DNA of 6,086 bases. Origin: Pseudomonadota bacterium. Lineage in GTDB: Bacteria > Pseudomonadota > Alphaproteobacteria > Kiloniellales > J153. The DNA is taken from assembly GCA_022572105.1 (NCBI GenBank), contig JACZWN010000194.1:1-6086 (forward strand), given 5' to 3'. The position numbers and the translations under genes were made by a program. The notes under the pieces were generated by a model. It did not search any database, was not told the origin of the DNA, and saw only the letters and a list, made by a program, of their open reading frames with translations. Shown here piece by piece: positions 5,999 to 6,086 of this stretch (positions within the stretch are counted from its first letter, which is position 1; each line of letters begins with the position of its first letter).

Positions 5999-6086
5999 CT
6001 GCCACACGGGCCGCTGGCGGATCTGCTGCGCATAGTCGAGCATGTCGTCGAGCATCTGGTGGCTTTGCGCGCGAAACGCGTCCCAG
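5999..6086 (-). pseudogene. N-terminal fragment of PLP-dependent (aromatic-L-amino-acid-type) decarboxylase
   Basis: On the minus strand, in the frame starting at 6085, the sequence reads WDAFRAQSHQ, MLDDMLDYAQQ, IRQRPVWQ. This is the conserved N-terminal helix region of group II pyridoxal-phosphate-dependent amino-acid decarboxylases, whose members typically continue with P-x-P-x-x-V-R. Here the similarity ends at CAG (5999-6001), and large-terminase sequence begins at about 5991 in a different frame. The gene start lies beyond the right edge, so the truncation of the decarboxylase is seen only on its 3' side. The reading frame itself stays open through the out-of-frame terminase and the hairpin repeat down to 4913, but that tail resembles no protein. 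Recognition rests on about 29 residues and is therefore moderate. Confidence 0.68.

Noticed and set aside
4913..6055. A 380-codon minus-strand frame beginning MLDDMLDYAQQ
   Set aside because: Only its first residues match a decarboxylase. The rest is the terminase read in a wrong frame, Arg/Pro/Gly-rich, and ends in translated hairpin repeat.

Overview
The window looks like a decayed phage-type head gene module in a high-GC alphaproteobacterium. The large terminase, HK97-family portal and prohead protease lie in that order on the minus strand, as they do at the start of alphaproteobacterial gene transfer agent (GTA) clusters and of many HK97-like prophages. The GTA-like sequence style, the DUF1330 gene and the HicB-like family fit an alphaproteobacterium, possibly of the Rhodospirillales type. 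That placement is inference, and no marker gene here fixes the taxon.

Right to left along the minus strand: the right edge carries a short N-terminal piece of a pyridoxal-phosphate-dependent decarboxylase (about 5999-6086). It is joined within a few bases to the interior of a large terminase gene (5038 to about 5997), which has lost its N-terminal Walker A part. Next comes a 295-bp gap dominated by a long imperfect hairpin repeat (4912-5013), then an apparently intact portal gene (3492-4742).

The protease does not follow the portal directly. About 2 kb of unrelated genes intervene: a secreted His/Tyr/Gly-rich protein (3011-3487, +), a HicB-like protein (2273-2578, -), a HicA-like protein (2043-2261, +) and a DUF1330 protein (1545-1829, +). 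The prohead protease follows (minus, from 1446). It keeps its N-terminal part and catalytic His motif, but after about 93 residues it runs into unrelated DNA, so the catalytic Ser region is missing. No major capsid gene follows within the window.

Instead, base composition drops visibly to the left of about 1130. There the minus strand carries an operon of two unrecognised genes: a small multi-span membrane protein (627-992) and an exported or membrane-anchored protein that runs off the left edge (1-605).

Overall, only the portal seems intact among the head genes. The terminase and protease are truncated at sharp junctions and the spaces between them hold cargo genes. The window therefore reads as a remnant of a GTA or prophage remodelled by deletions and insertions, not as a working particle operon. 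The most novel parts are the unrecognised two-gene membrane/exported operon and the unusual tail-to-tail HicA/HicB-like pair whose HicA lacks the usual catalytic His.
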